Source: Amorphophallus konjac
Lineage: Eukaryota > Streptophyta > Magnoliopsida > Alismatales > Araceae
Length of the DNA stretch: 64,000 nt
Assembly: GCA_022559845.1 (NCBI GenBank)
Contig: CM040126.1
Span: forward strand, 142,174,064-142,238,063
Direction of reading: 5' to 3'
Position numbers and translations under genes: made by a program. A model generated the notes under the pieces. That model ran no database searches. It was given only the letters and a program-made list of their open reading frames with translations, and was not told the origin of the DNA. This document shows, piece after piece, positions 21,481-31,673 of the stretch. Every line of letters begins with the position of its first letter. Positions within the stretch are counted from its first letter, which is position 1.

Positions 21481-22948
21481 TTCACTGCCTCATATTGAGT
21501 TCCTTCTGAGAAAATAAGTATTTCAAACTCTTGTGATCTGAAAACACCGTAAATGCTTCTCCATACAAGTAGTGCCTCCATATCTTCAAGGCGAACACCA
21601 CTACTGCTAGCTCCAAATCATGAACATGATAATTCTCTTCTTGCTTCCTCAACTACCTAGAAGAATAGGCTATCACTTTCCCGTACTGCATGAGTACACA
21701 CCCTAAGCCAATACCTAAAGCATCAGTGTATACAAAAAAACCTCCTTCTCCAGAAGGTAAAGCCAAAATAGGTGCAGTAGTCAAACATTCCTTCAGGGTC
21801 TGAAAGTTTCGCTCGTAATCTTCTGACCAATCAAATTTGATCTTCTTGCAGGTTAATCTTGTCAAAGGTATCGTAATCTTGGAGAACTCTTGAATAAACC
21901 TTCGGTAGTAACCTGCTAGGCCTAGGAAACATCTCACTTCAGTCACATTAGTATGCTTATCCCAATTCTTTACTGCCTCTACCTTCGAAGGATCAACAGA
22001 AATACCTTCTTTTGTGATGATATGCCCTAGAAAAGACACCTCTTGCAGTCAGAATTCACACTTACTAAACTTGGCATATAACTGATGATCTCTCAATAGT
22101 TGCGATGCCATCCTCAAATGTTCAGCATGCTGCTCCTCACTCTTAGAATAAATCAAGATGTCATCAATGAACACCACGACCCATTGATCAAGATAGGGCC
22201 GAAACACATCGTTCATCAGCTGCATGAAAGATGCAGGTGCATTCGTTAGCCCAAAAGGCATTACTACAAATTCGAAATGCCCATACCTGCTGCGGAATGC
22301 TGTTTTATAGATATCCTCCTCCTTAATTCGTAACTGATGATATCCAGATCGGAGGTCGATCTTAGAAAAATATTGAGCTCCTGCTATCTGATCAAATAAC
22401 TCATCAATCCTTGGCAATGAATATCTGTCCTTGATAGTCAACTGGTTCAATTGCCGATAATCGATGCACAACCTCATCGAACTATCCTTCTTCCGGATGA
22501 ATAATATAGGGCCTCCCCACTGGGAAGTACTAGGACGAATGAACCCTTTCTCAAGCAATTCCATCAACTGCTGCTTTAGTTCCCTTAGCTCTGCAGGAGA
22601 CATACGATAAGGAGCTTTGGAAATAAGGGTCGCACCAGGAATTAAATCAACAGAAAAGATAACTTCAGTTTCAGGAGGATGTCCTAGTAGTTCCTCAGGA
22701 AAGACATCTGGAAAATCCTGGAGGATAGAAAAGTCCTCAATCTCAATCTTCTGCTCAGGGGTCACAAAAACAAAGGCTAGAAAAGCCTTACATCCTCTCC
22801 TCATCAGCTTATCAGTTCGAAGAGCCGAAATAAGTGGAACGGACTTATGGTGTCTAATTCCTATAAAAGAAAGTCCAGGGTGTCCAGTGAAAGACACAGA
22901 ACTAGATCTGCACTGAACATTGGCCTCATACTTAGCCAACCAATCTGC
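21481..22948 (-). pseudogene. Tekay reverse transcriptase and RNase H
   Basis: RT motifs run in order: [71 protein letters not shown] and the catalytic [11 protein letters not shown]. RNase H follows with [18 protein letters not shown]. The frame is shared with protease and integrase but broken by TGA at 22949 (a Gly codon expected), TGA at 22049 (Trp expected in KCEFW), TAG at 21653 (Gln expected) and TGA at about 21484. Several of these are C-to-T or G-to-A changes, in line with decay in methylated DNA. Confidence 0.9.
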
Positions 22949-22951
22949 TCA

Positions 22952-23608
22952 TAGGATTACGTCATAATCCTTCATGTCCATACAAACTAAATTAGCTGGC
23001 AGGTTTTTTTCATTGATCAAGACCTTACTAGAAGGATAGAAATACTTTATTGCTGATCCAGAACCAATAGGAGTTGAAATCTCTAACGGAGAATTCATCA
23101 AAACTGGCTTCACAGCTAAAGACTTCGTAAATCTCCGAGAAATAAAAGAATGTGTGGCACCAGTATCAAAAAGAACAAAAGCAGATTTATCATGTATAAT
23201 AAGAGTACCTTCGACAAGTCCACCTTCCTCGGTGGGTCCTGCCTCGTCTTCTTGTAGAGCCTGGAGCTTGTCTTGCTGCTTCTTGATTCCTTGCGGTTTC
23301 ACCGAGATAGCTCGCTCAGATAAAGAGGGACACTCAGGAATACGGTGGTCCTTACTACCACAACGTAAACAGGCACCCAGCTTGCGCCCGCACTCCTCCA
23401 TCTTGTGACATGGACGGTTACAATACTTGCATACGCCCTTGAATGGAACAATAGGGCAAGGCTTCTTGTCTTCAATCTTCGGCATCTTGCCCTTCCATGA
23501 ACCAGACCCGCTAATGGGCCTCTTCCTGCCATGACCAGGCTTGATACTCCTAGAAAAATTATGGTGTTGTTCAATCTTAACACTCTTCCCACGAATTCTC
23601 TCTATCAT
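22952..23608 (-). pseudogene. Tekay nucleocapsid and protease
   Basis: Two CX2CX4HX4C zinc knuckles (CKYCNRPCHKMEEC and CLRCGSKDHRIPEC) are followed by the retropepsin motif LFDTGATHSFIS. It is linked in frame to RT through a stop at 22949. A frameshift near 23625 separates it from the gag core. Confidence 0.88.
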
Positions 23609-23626
23609 TTCTAAAGTATCTCCAAC

Positions 23627-24165
23627 ACTTGAGCATTTCTCACCATCTCAGAATAAGTTGGAATTTCCATCGGTGCCAACTGGTTGATATACTGCAGCTT
23701 CAGCCCATTAAGAAAGTGCTTAGCCTCCATCTTCTCGGTAGATATCAAATGAGTAGCATAACGAGATAGCCGAGAGAATTGAGCTTCATATTCAGCTACG
23801 GATAGATTTCATTGCTTCAAAGTAGTAAACTCAGCCGCCGTCTTCTCTTGTACTCGATCAGAGAAATATTTACCATTGAAGAATTCCTCGAACTCTTCCC
23901 ATGTGACTCGTCTATCACCAAGGGTAGCCTTCACTGTGTCCCACCATGTCCTCACATCACGTTCAAGTTGAAAGGTCGACAAGAGGACACATTCCTGATC
24001 GCCGCATTGCATCACTTCAAAAATCCTCCCTATCTCTTCAAGCCAGTGCTCGGCTTCATCAGGGTCAGTCGAGCCTCCAAATCGCAAGGGATTCATCCCA
24101 CGAAAGTTTCGATAAAGGTCGCCAGTGCCATGGTTTGCAGCTCCTCCTTGGGCCACTTGTTGCAA
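23627..24165 (-). pseudogene. gag: Tekay gag core
   Basis: It contains the Retrotrans_gag block: FRGMNPLRFGGSTDPDEAE, HWLEEIGRIFEVM, RTWWDTVKATLGD and WEEFEEFFNGKYF. A TGA at about 23809 follows FTTLKQ, after which the frame continues with NLSVAEYEAQFSRLSRY. The N-terminus upstream of 24165 is eroded, so the original start is unclear. Confidence 0.85.
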
Positions 24166-24423
24166 AGCCTGAGTAAGTCATTGAACTGTACGCTGCAAGT
24201 TCCTCCATTATGTGCATTCTCCTGCCATTGCAAAAGCCTACACGTGGAATAGGTTACGTTAGGTTCAATTAATAATGGATAATCGTGCAATGAGATTATT
24301 AACTCAACCCCAGTCTTCTACCCAAATCTCACCAGGTTGGGTCCTTAGACTTATAACAAGGTTATAGGTCCTACGGAAGAACTTAGGATCCTAGAACTTA
24401 TAGAACCTAGGGATATTAGAAAG

Positions 24424-24440
24424 CCTTGGCTCTGATACCA
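24424..24440 (-). other. Tekay primer-binding site (initiator tRNA-Met)
   Basis: The minus strand reads TGGTATCAGAGCC a few bases inside the 5' LTR, complementary to initiator tRNA-Met. Confidence 0.92.
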
Positions 24441-24446
24441 CCAAAC

Positions 24447-27400
24447 TGTCACGCCCCGACGCGGAATATCGGGACTGGCAGTAGAAAACGCTAGTAAAGA
24501 TAACATGCTAAGCTAAGAATTAACATAATGTAATGAACAGAATAACTCCAAGTCTATTACAAACACCATCAAACTGACTTAAACATAATCAAGCATAATC
24601 TCTACTCGACTCCGTTACAATAACTAATCACAAGTTCTAAGACATAGCTAGATAAAAACAACTAAACAAACTCAACATAACTACTAGATGATACACTCCA
24701 ACACATCACTCTCGCCCATTCCCATCCATCTGTGAATCTTCACCTGAGCTGCCTGGAAAGGGGGGGAAAACAACTATATGAGCGAACGCTCAATAGGTAA
24801 CAACAGGCAAGTGTAAGTGATTAACCAATTAATTACATGTATATGAAATGGAAAGAAAAGAAATAACGATCGAATGAAATAACGTAATAAAAGAAAGTGC
24901 TAAAGAATGGAATGGAATAACAATATGACAGGATGATATAATTACAAGAATTATAGTTTAAGAACAATATATATAACAGGAAATTGGAGGAAATTGGCCA
25001 ACAAGTAAGAATGTAACCAAGTCAAACACGATTCAAGTAAGAGATAAGAGATCATTGTCATAGACATCACGCTAGTCATGCACTCGGTGCAATGTCTCAC
25101 CATGTCATTACAAACTCCCATGGGCATAAGTACTTTTTGGGTGCTCTCCCCAGGACCAGACCGGGCCCCTATGGTGCTTTGGCATTGATTTATTGGATCC
25201 AAGATCCTAAGTTGTCTAGACTTTAATCAAGTTAAATGGCCAATTATAATCAAGTATAAACTCACCTCGGAACATCCCAAGGCTAAGTTGAAGAGATACT
25301 GTCCAGAATTTCTGTCCAGAAGTTCAAGTTATCAAGAACCATCATATTCTTGGATTCAAAACTATAAAACACGGAGAAAATTCATCTCTGGATGATATGC
25401 AGTTCCTACTGGACCGCTCAAGACTTGTGTGGTCGACTCTGGGCCGCACTAACATCAACTGAGCTAATGTTTAGCCCTCGGGGGTCAAGGTTGAATGGTT
25501 GATAAAGGGCCGCTCTTATATATGAACGGTAAGCACTGGGCCGCACAAGGCCAGAAGTTTATAAAATCGAGGTCATGATATGTGCTCTTGACAGAGCTGC
25601 TCATTAGTTGAACAGTCCACTCAGGGTCACCTGTAAGATGTATAGTTCATTACTGGCCGCACAGCACAGGGCCTAACCATGAGTTAGAATTTAGCCCAAG
25701 TGGGATCCCTGGCTATCATAGGCATGGTGGAACTAAACCATAGTCCAGCCCACTATCTGCTGGTCGGCCTAGGGTCTACTGGACTGATCAAATCAGGGAT
25801 TGGCCAAAGATGGATCAAGGATAATCGACAAAACTAATTGGCATAAGCCAGGGATAAATAGTCTCTATTGGGCTGTTCAAGGATATATGCGGTCCACAAA
25901 TGGCCGCGCAAGTCCCTGTTTATCTAATTCGGACTAACTCAAATCACAGTGGCTTGATGGAGTCTAAATCAATTCTAGGGAATAATAAAGGTTCAAGATT
26001 AACGGTTATAACAAGTGTAAACCTAATAGCCACTTCAATTATCAAGAATTCCTAATTAAAATTGACATTCATTGCAAAGATGAATCAAGATCAAGCTCAA
26101 ATTAAATAAATCAGCAAGAATGATTTACTGTCATGAAATACAGTTTATTAGGTGCGTTGCTAACATGCAAATAACCACTAATCTACTAACATAACATGCT
26201 GTAATGATAATTAATCTATTCTGTCACGGATGTGCAGTCGGTTCGGGACCTCACATCCCCATGAACTGTCACAGACTGGCCGCACACGTCCCCTCAGATC
26301 TAAAGACCTGCTGGATATGGATGGTCGGTAGTGTGCCGCTGGGATGGATGTGCGGTCTAGAACTAGCCGCAAGACAGACATGCGGTTGGAGTTCAGCCGC
26401 ACATTCCAAGTAAACGATCAGATACAAAAATATTTATACGGTCTATAGCTGGCCGCTTGTCTGGGATGTGCGGTCTATCGTGTGGCCGCACAAGTCCAGA
26501 CAGGTCGCTAGCCCTTTCACCTTGCCCGATCCCGGTGAGGTTTCTAGGGTTAGACTAAAACATGAAATTCACATGATATAAATCATGGAATTTGGGGCTT
26601 TTACAACCAAAAGAAATAGCACAAAAAACTATACAAGATGCACGAATCAATTTTATGTTTACAGCCTGAAATCACTACTTAATAGAAAGGGAACAATTAT
26701 AACCCTAGATGTGACATGCTTCTACTAAAACCTCAAATTCTCGCAGAATACTTGATGAAATTTAGGGCTTTCTACATCAATGAAAAGCTAACATGATGTT
26801 GATTCTAACCATATATTATTTGTAGGGTTTGGCTTGCTATCACCTACCTGAATCGGATGAAGAAGGAAGGAGAAAGAAAACCCAAGACGCCGGTACACGC
26901 AGCCACTAATCGCTAGAGATCTCCCTCGATCTAACCCCTCTATAGCTGCCACTGGTTCTAAATGATTCTAGGGTTAGAGAGCTTCATTTTAATAGGTCAC
27001 ACACCTTCTGGAGGGTTCTATGCGCGGAGTATTCGTCCACGCAAGTCGGGATAATGTGAACGCTACCGCAAAGGTTGACCCGATCCAAACTCCGCCGAAT
27101 GCATCTCCTAGGGTTTGGGTTTCAAGAGATTAAGAGAGGGGAAATGATCCTCTCATCCTGGTCTTTCATTTGCCACTGATTTAGGCTCATTTGATGGAGT
27201 ATTTGGATCGAATTTGGCGTTTCAAGGTATGGTTAACTAAGTGTTCAATTTGGGCTTAATCCATTAATTCGGCCTACATACATATTTTATTTGGGTTGGC
27301 CATAGAAGACAAGTTTGTTAAACGTGTTATCCTCTACAAGAATATAGTTTTTTTGGATTTTTACAAAATGGTCAAAATTTACCTTATTCTATTTATTAAG

Positions 27401-27453
27401 GAATTATTCTAATTAATTTCTAATTAATTTCTAAAAGAAATCGGGGTATTACA
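24447..27453 (-). repeat. Tekay 5' LTR
   Basis: 3007 bp; the same ends as its partner. It carries the same dyad array, with several copies eroded (for example at about 25400-25670). It is followed by the target duplication GTGAG at 27454-27458. Confidence 0.95.
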
Positions 27454-27458
27454 GTGAG

Positions 27459-28268
27459 TGTCCAGGTAGAATGAGAGCATGATCAAGAATGTAATATGAA
27501 TATAACTTGGCCTTTCATGAACAAGAATGTACTTTTCATAACCTTAAAGGCTATGCACTAGAAAGTCATGTAACAAGAATGTACTAGCAAGTATGTAATT
27601 TCACAAGATAGCCTCATAGTTTTCACCCGTCTATAAAAAAAGTACTCCTAATGTAATGCGACGCCAGTAAGCATCATACCCCATGGTTTATAGTATGTTT
27701 TCGGCTATCTGTCGAGGGGGCTAGCGTCGAGCCCATGGACACTGTTTGTGCCCGCTCTTGCATCTTCAAGTTATAAATCAAGCTACTTCCATGAGATATA
27801 AATAATGTACGCCGATAATAACAAGTTCCAACTATAGTTCATGATAACAACATAAAGGTAAGAATGCACCAATTATGAATATGAGACTTCCATGGTCGAA
27901 TTAAGAAAAGGTCATGCTACGGAAGGAATTCGGCAGTATAACGGTACATTCAATAGTTTTATATAATTCATTAATAATTTATTTGATAAGGTGTTAGGTT
28001 CTAGACAATCAATAGACCATCTAGGAATATAGGAAAATCAACCCTTGGGTCAAACCCTGGGTTAAATAACACTGGGAGAGGAAACGGTCTAGTATGGGCC
28101 GTTTCTTGAAGTAGCGGTCACAGCCTGGCCGCAAACTGAAAGGTGGCGGTCCTGGGATGCCAGTAACTAGACAGAGTCGACGCCAGAAAGAAAGAAGGGT
28201 CGATGCAGTGAAAACTCTGGGAGATAGCAGTCATGGGAAGGCCACTAATTGACAATAGTGGTCTCCTT
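27459..28268. repeat. Old LTR-like sequence, right part
   Basis: Continuation of the sequence into which the Tekay element inserted. There is no ORF. ACATTCTTG units occur in inverted orientation relative to 16045-16090. At 28087-28165 it carries CGGTC-N7-GGCCG dyads like those of the Tekay LTRs, supporting descent from a related LTR. Confidence 0.5.
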
Positions 28269-29101
28269 TGTTGGGTCCCAAGGGATGCAACCGGATATAG
28301 AAGGGGGGGTTGAATAGATCTTGCCAAAAACTTTGGCCTAATTAAAACCTTAGCTACATAAAAGAAAACCCACTGCTATAATACAACTAGAACACTTGGC
28401 ACAATGCACGACGAAACTGATAGCAATGGTTCAAAATAGAATGGCAGAATATAGTGCACAGACTATGGAGGTTGACACTCCCAGGTGGTGAGGTCGACAC
28501 TCTTTCATAGCAACTTTAGAACAAAGGGAGATCTTGCTGCACTAGACTGTAGGGTTCTCACCAAACACCTGCAGGATGAATGAGTAGGCTAGCTGAATGA
28601 GTGAGGACGATGCTAGAGTGAGTGTTTGAAAAACCACTACGAATGCATAAGTCAGTGCAGATAAATATGTCCAAGTGCAAATCCTTTATGCTGGCCATCC
28701 TGTGAATGGGGGAAGAAAAATGGGTCAATCACACAAAGCACAGCCCATTGCGCAATTAATTTTTAAGGTGGTTCGGTTGCAAACCCGCAACCTACGTCCA
28801 CCCCTTACCAAATCCGGTGAGCCTTTTCCACACGAGGATGAAGTCCTCAACCCACACACGACGATGAAATCCTCCACACACACACACACACACACGGGAA
28901 AGAGATCCACCACACACACACACACACACGGGGATGAGATCCACCACACACACACACAAGGATGAGATCCACAACACACCCCCACACACACACAAAACAA
29001 AACAACAAGTTGCAAGTGCAGTAACCACACTTCCGGTCTCTCACAGGAGCACCGGACACCCACGGTTTAAATATTGCAAATACAGAAGTAAAACCAAAAA
29101 A
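28269..29101 (-). repeat. Sirevirus-type LTR remnant, cut by element E
   Basis: It begins TGTTGGGTCCC after TCCTT, contains a GGGGGGGTTGAATAGATC string shared with the SIRE A and B LTRs, the TACGTCCACCCC core with its two hairpins (28775-28821), and a GTTGAC/GTCGAC doublet at 28471/28493 with 22 bp spacing. No primer-binding site lies on its left, so it is the 3' LTR or a solo LTR of a minus-strand element. Its right half was displaced by the insertion of E at 29102 and is outside the window. Confidence 0.72.
28835..28996. repeat. Compound minisatellite: GATGAGATCCAC units joined by CA tracts
   Basis: About five units of a GATGARATCCWC-like string are separated by CA-dinucleotide runs of 8 to 22 bases. 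It sits immediately after the LTR core hairpins, where SIRE A has its 21 bp tandem repeats. Confidence 0.85.
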
Positions 29102-31384
29102 TGATAGGGACATCACAACTTGAAGACTATTTTTAGTTTGGACATTTTTTATGGGATATTTGAGTCCTTGTAGGCCATTTGTGGGGCATATGAGTCATAT
29201 GTGGGTCATTAGTATTAATGGAGTCTAGATCTAGGGCAGTTGGGCCTTTGGCTAGCATGGAGGCCACTTGGGCCTTCTTATTGGGCTGGTCGCCCTTGTC
29301 ACCCTTGGAGGGCCCAAGAGCAGGGCGCCCCTCTCTCCTAGGCCATCTAGGAATGGGCTGCCCTCCCTTATATATCCCATTATCCCATTATTCTCCTATC
29401 TAGGACTCTAGGTAGGATAATAATTGTTTTAAGTAGGAGTCTTATTGTTAGGGTTTTGTTTCTCTCTCTTTAAATACTATCTTGTAAACATATTGTGGGA
29501 ATTAATGAATGACAAATTTTGAGAGGAACCAAAAGGCTGTGCCCTTTACTCCCTTCTTGGGACTTTGCTTGAGACCAGCATCCCCTTGGTGAGACACCTA
29601 GAGTTTTGGGGTGAGACGCCCTTGGGTTTGGTGAGAGGCCAGCCCCTTATCATCTTCTTCTCCACTCTGCTACATCTCCTGCTCTGACCTCCAACTTGCG
29701 AAATTCCTCCACGTCTCTCTACTACGAATTTGAGTCTGATATTTGGTTTAGACGTGTTTCATCTAGTCCCCTTTGCAACGAGCCTGCTCTTTCCCTCATC
29801 CGCCACGGGATCAGGCCAGGGTGACTGTTCTCCCCCGACTACGCAGATCTACTTCCCCAGAGAGACAGAAACGTGGTGAACGGGTTAGTCCACCACCTTT
29901 TCCTTATATGATCACCCTCATATTGTGTCAGCCTCTTCCCCCACGTTCCCCCTTATTCCATTTAAATTTTCATGTCCAAACTCCTTCTGTAGCCGCACTT
30001 CTCGTCATAGGCTGTTTACCCTATGCAGACTGCACCTGTGCAGATCTGTAGGGACAGAACCCGTCCACAGTTGCCATCATGCGCCCAAAACCTTGTCCAA
30101 ACGTCCTGAAATCTGGTACACGTATTCCGCACATCATACCCCATCCACCATCAAAATTTCACGCTGTTCTGAGTCCATTTGCCCCACATGCCGCCGTCCC
30201 CTTTCTCTGGTTTGCAGTCTGCCTGCACAGATCTGTAGATCAGAGCATCACCTTCCACCCCTTCCCACACACAAAACTTCCACTACGTGCACCCCGCCAC
30301 CCATCCTCCATCCTCCCACGTTCATCCCCCATCTTACAGAGAAAACCCAGCCCTAAAATTCACCCGGAAGCCCGATTTCCACGTCGTTCTTCCTCTGTCT
30401 GTCCTGCTGCCAGTAGATAGGCCAGACTGCACAGGTGATCGCTTCTTGAGCCACCCCGGCTCCCACGGTGCTCTATTGCAGCCAATCTTCCACGAGCATC
30501 ACGGGGACGTTCCTACCTACATCCACGCCATATTTCATGTTCAAATGACGTCCAGAAGGCAGTGTTCCACGCCTCCCTTTGCGCTTGTTGCCTGCACCTG
30601 CGTAGGCCGGCCTGCAGTCAGCCTACCCGTCTGTGACTACATCGGAGGTTCTGGCCGGCGCCATCAGCTTTCATCTTCTTCCAGGAGGATCGTCATCCAC
30701 TACCGCATGACATCAGGGACGTTTTCTCTATCCTCGGCATCCGTGACATGTCCTCCTTGCTACTGGACCCAGGCTGACCGGTGTTGCAGTCCAGACTGTA
30801 CCGGTTTGCAGCGTTTCGTGGTTGCCGCGCTTCATCCTCTTGTGGCCCGTCACCCCACTTCTCAGATCCCCGGATTCGCTGTGTAGCCTTTTACCTCCCT
30901 GCGAGGAGTGGGCAGTGTTTGGATTGTACTTATTTAGCTCTTTGTACCGGGGATCGTGTGATTTGGCCGGGAGTCTATCCCACGCCCTGAGCGTGGAGGT
31001 ACGCTACTGCTCCACACTCTATCTTGCTTACTCATTCTGTATATTCTCTTGAAGCCGCTGCTTCTGTGCTTCCTAGGTTCCTAGCCCATTTCATATTTAT
31101 ATCACTGCCACAGTGAGAGAATGTGACTGTCCCGTGACTCAACCCGAGCACGAATGTGAGTTGCATACCCTAGACTCTGTCGGTTACTCAACTGTGCGGA
31201 TCGACGCCCTTCCCTCGGTTGGGGACGTTTGCGAGCTTGTGTTGCTTGTTATTGGTGTAGTTTCTCTCTTGGGAACATTTGGTGTCGAGCCTATGTTGCT
31301 TGATTTATTGTGTCGTTGCAGGTCGTACTTGTCCTTTAGTCGCGTCTTCGCATAGAGTCCTAGTTCGCATAGCGTCCCGCATCA
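29102..31384 (+). repeat. 5' LTR of element E
   Basis: 2283 bp, starting TGATAGGGACATCAC and ending CCCGCATCA, followed by an initiator-Met primer-binding site. Ends, length and layout resemble the LTRs of F and G (TGATGGGGACATC ... CACATCA), so it is a diverged member of the same family. A TTTAAATACT string near 29470 could be its TATA box. ORFs inside have no recognisable domain. The left flank is an A run, so the target duplication cannot be judged. Confidence 0.78.
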
Positions 31385-31656
31385 AATTTGGTATCAGAGC
31401 ATTAGGTTTGTCTAGGGTGCATTTGAGTCATCATTCTACCATTCATTGAGTCTTCATTCTACCATTTACATTGCCGCATCAAAGAGTCATGTCTAATCAC
31501 GTCCCTTAGTTGTCTTGCATGTCCACCCCATAGGTCGCACTCCAAAACATCCCATGGCTTTCAAGTCACCCGGGTGATATGACTATCTACATAGTAGGGA
31601 GGAGAGATACACCCATGGGCTTGGGAACCACCCCCTCTCGTTCCTTAGGCCCGAAG
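31385..31656 (+). other. Start of the element E interior with primer-binding site
   Basis: TGGTATCAGAGC at 31389-31400 matches initiator tRNA-Met. The remaining 250 bases are untranslated leader with no ORF. They end at CGAAG (31652-31656), where element F is inserted; the rest of E should lie right of the window. Confidence 0.7.
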
Positions 31657-31673
31657 TGATGTGACACCACCTT
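31657..31673 (-). repeat. Last 17 bases of the element F 3' LTR, separated by SIRE B
   Basis: TGATGTGACACCACCTT on the plus strand is the reverse complement of an LTR end in CACATCA, the same end as the G LTRs. Joined to 60878-63223 it makes an LTR of about 2363 bp, close to the 2370 bp of G. Confidence 0.7.

Larger units (their letters stand above)
16761..27453 (-). mobile_element. Full-length Tekay/Del chromovirus (Ty3/gypsy), degenerate
   Basis: Two LTRs of about 3 kb (16761-19769 and 24447-27453) start TGTCACGCCCCG and end TATTACA, flanked by GTGAG on both sides (16756-16760 and 27454-27458). An initiator-Met primer-binding site and a purine tract are in place. The 4.7 kb interior encodes gag, two zinc knuckles, protease, RT, RNase H, integrase and a chromodomain-like tail in the chromovirus order. 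Sampled stretches of the LTR pair differ at about 4-8% of sites, mostly transitions, so it is clearly older than SIRE A and Angela. Pol has stops at about 22949, 22049, 21653, 21484 and 20966. Confidence 0.95.

Noticed and set aside
28675..29116. ORFs of repeated Thr-His or Cys-Val residues
   Set aside because: They are translations of the CA-dinucleotide minisatellite.
31389..31400. tRNA gene at TGGTATCAGAGC strings
   Set aside because: They are short primer-binding sites complementary to initiator tRNA-Met, always beside an LTR end; no tRNA cloverleaf is present.
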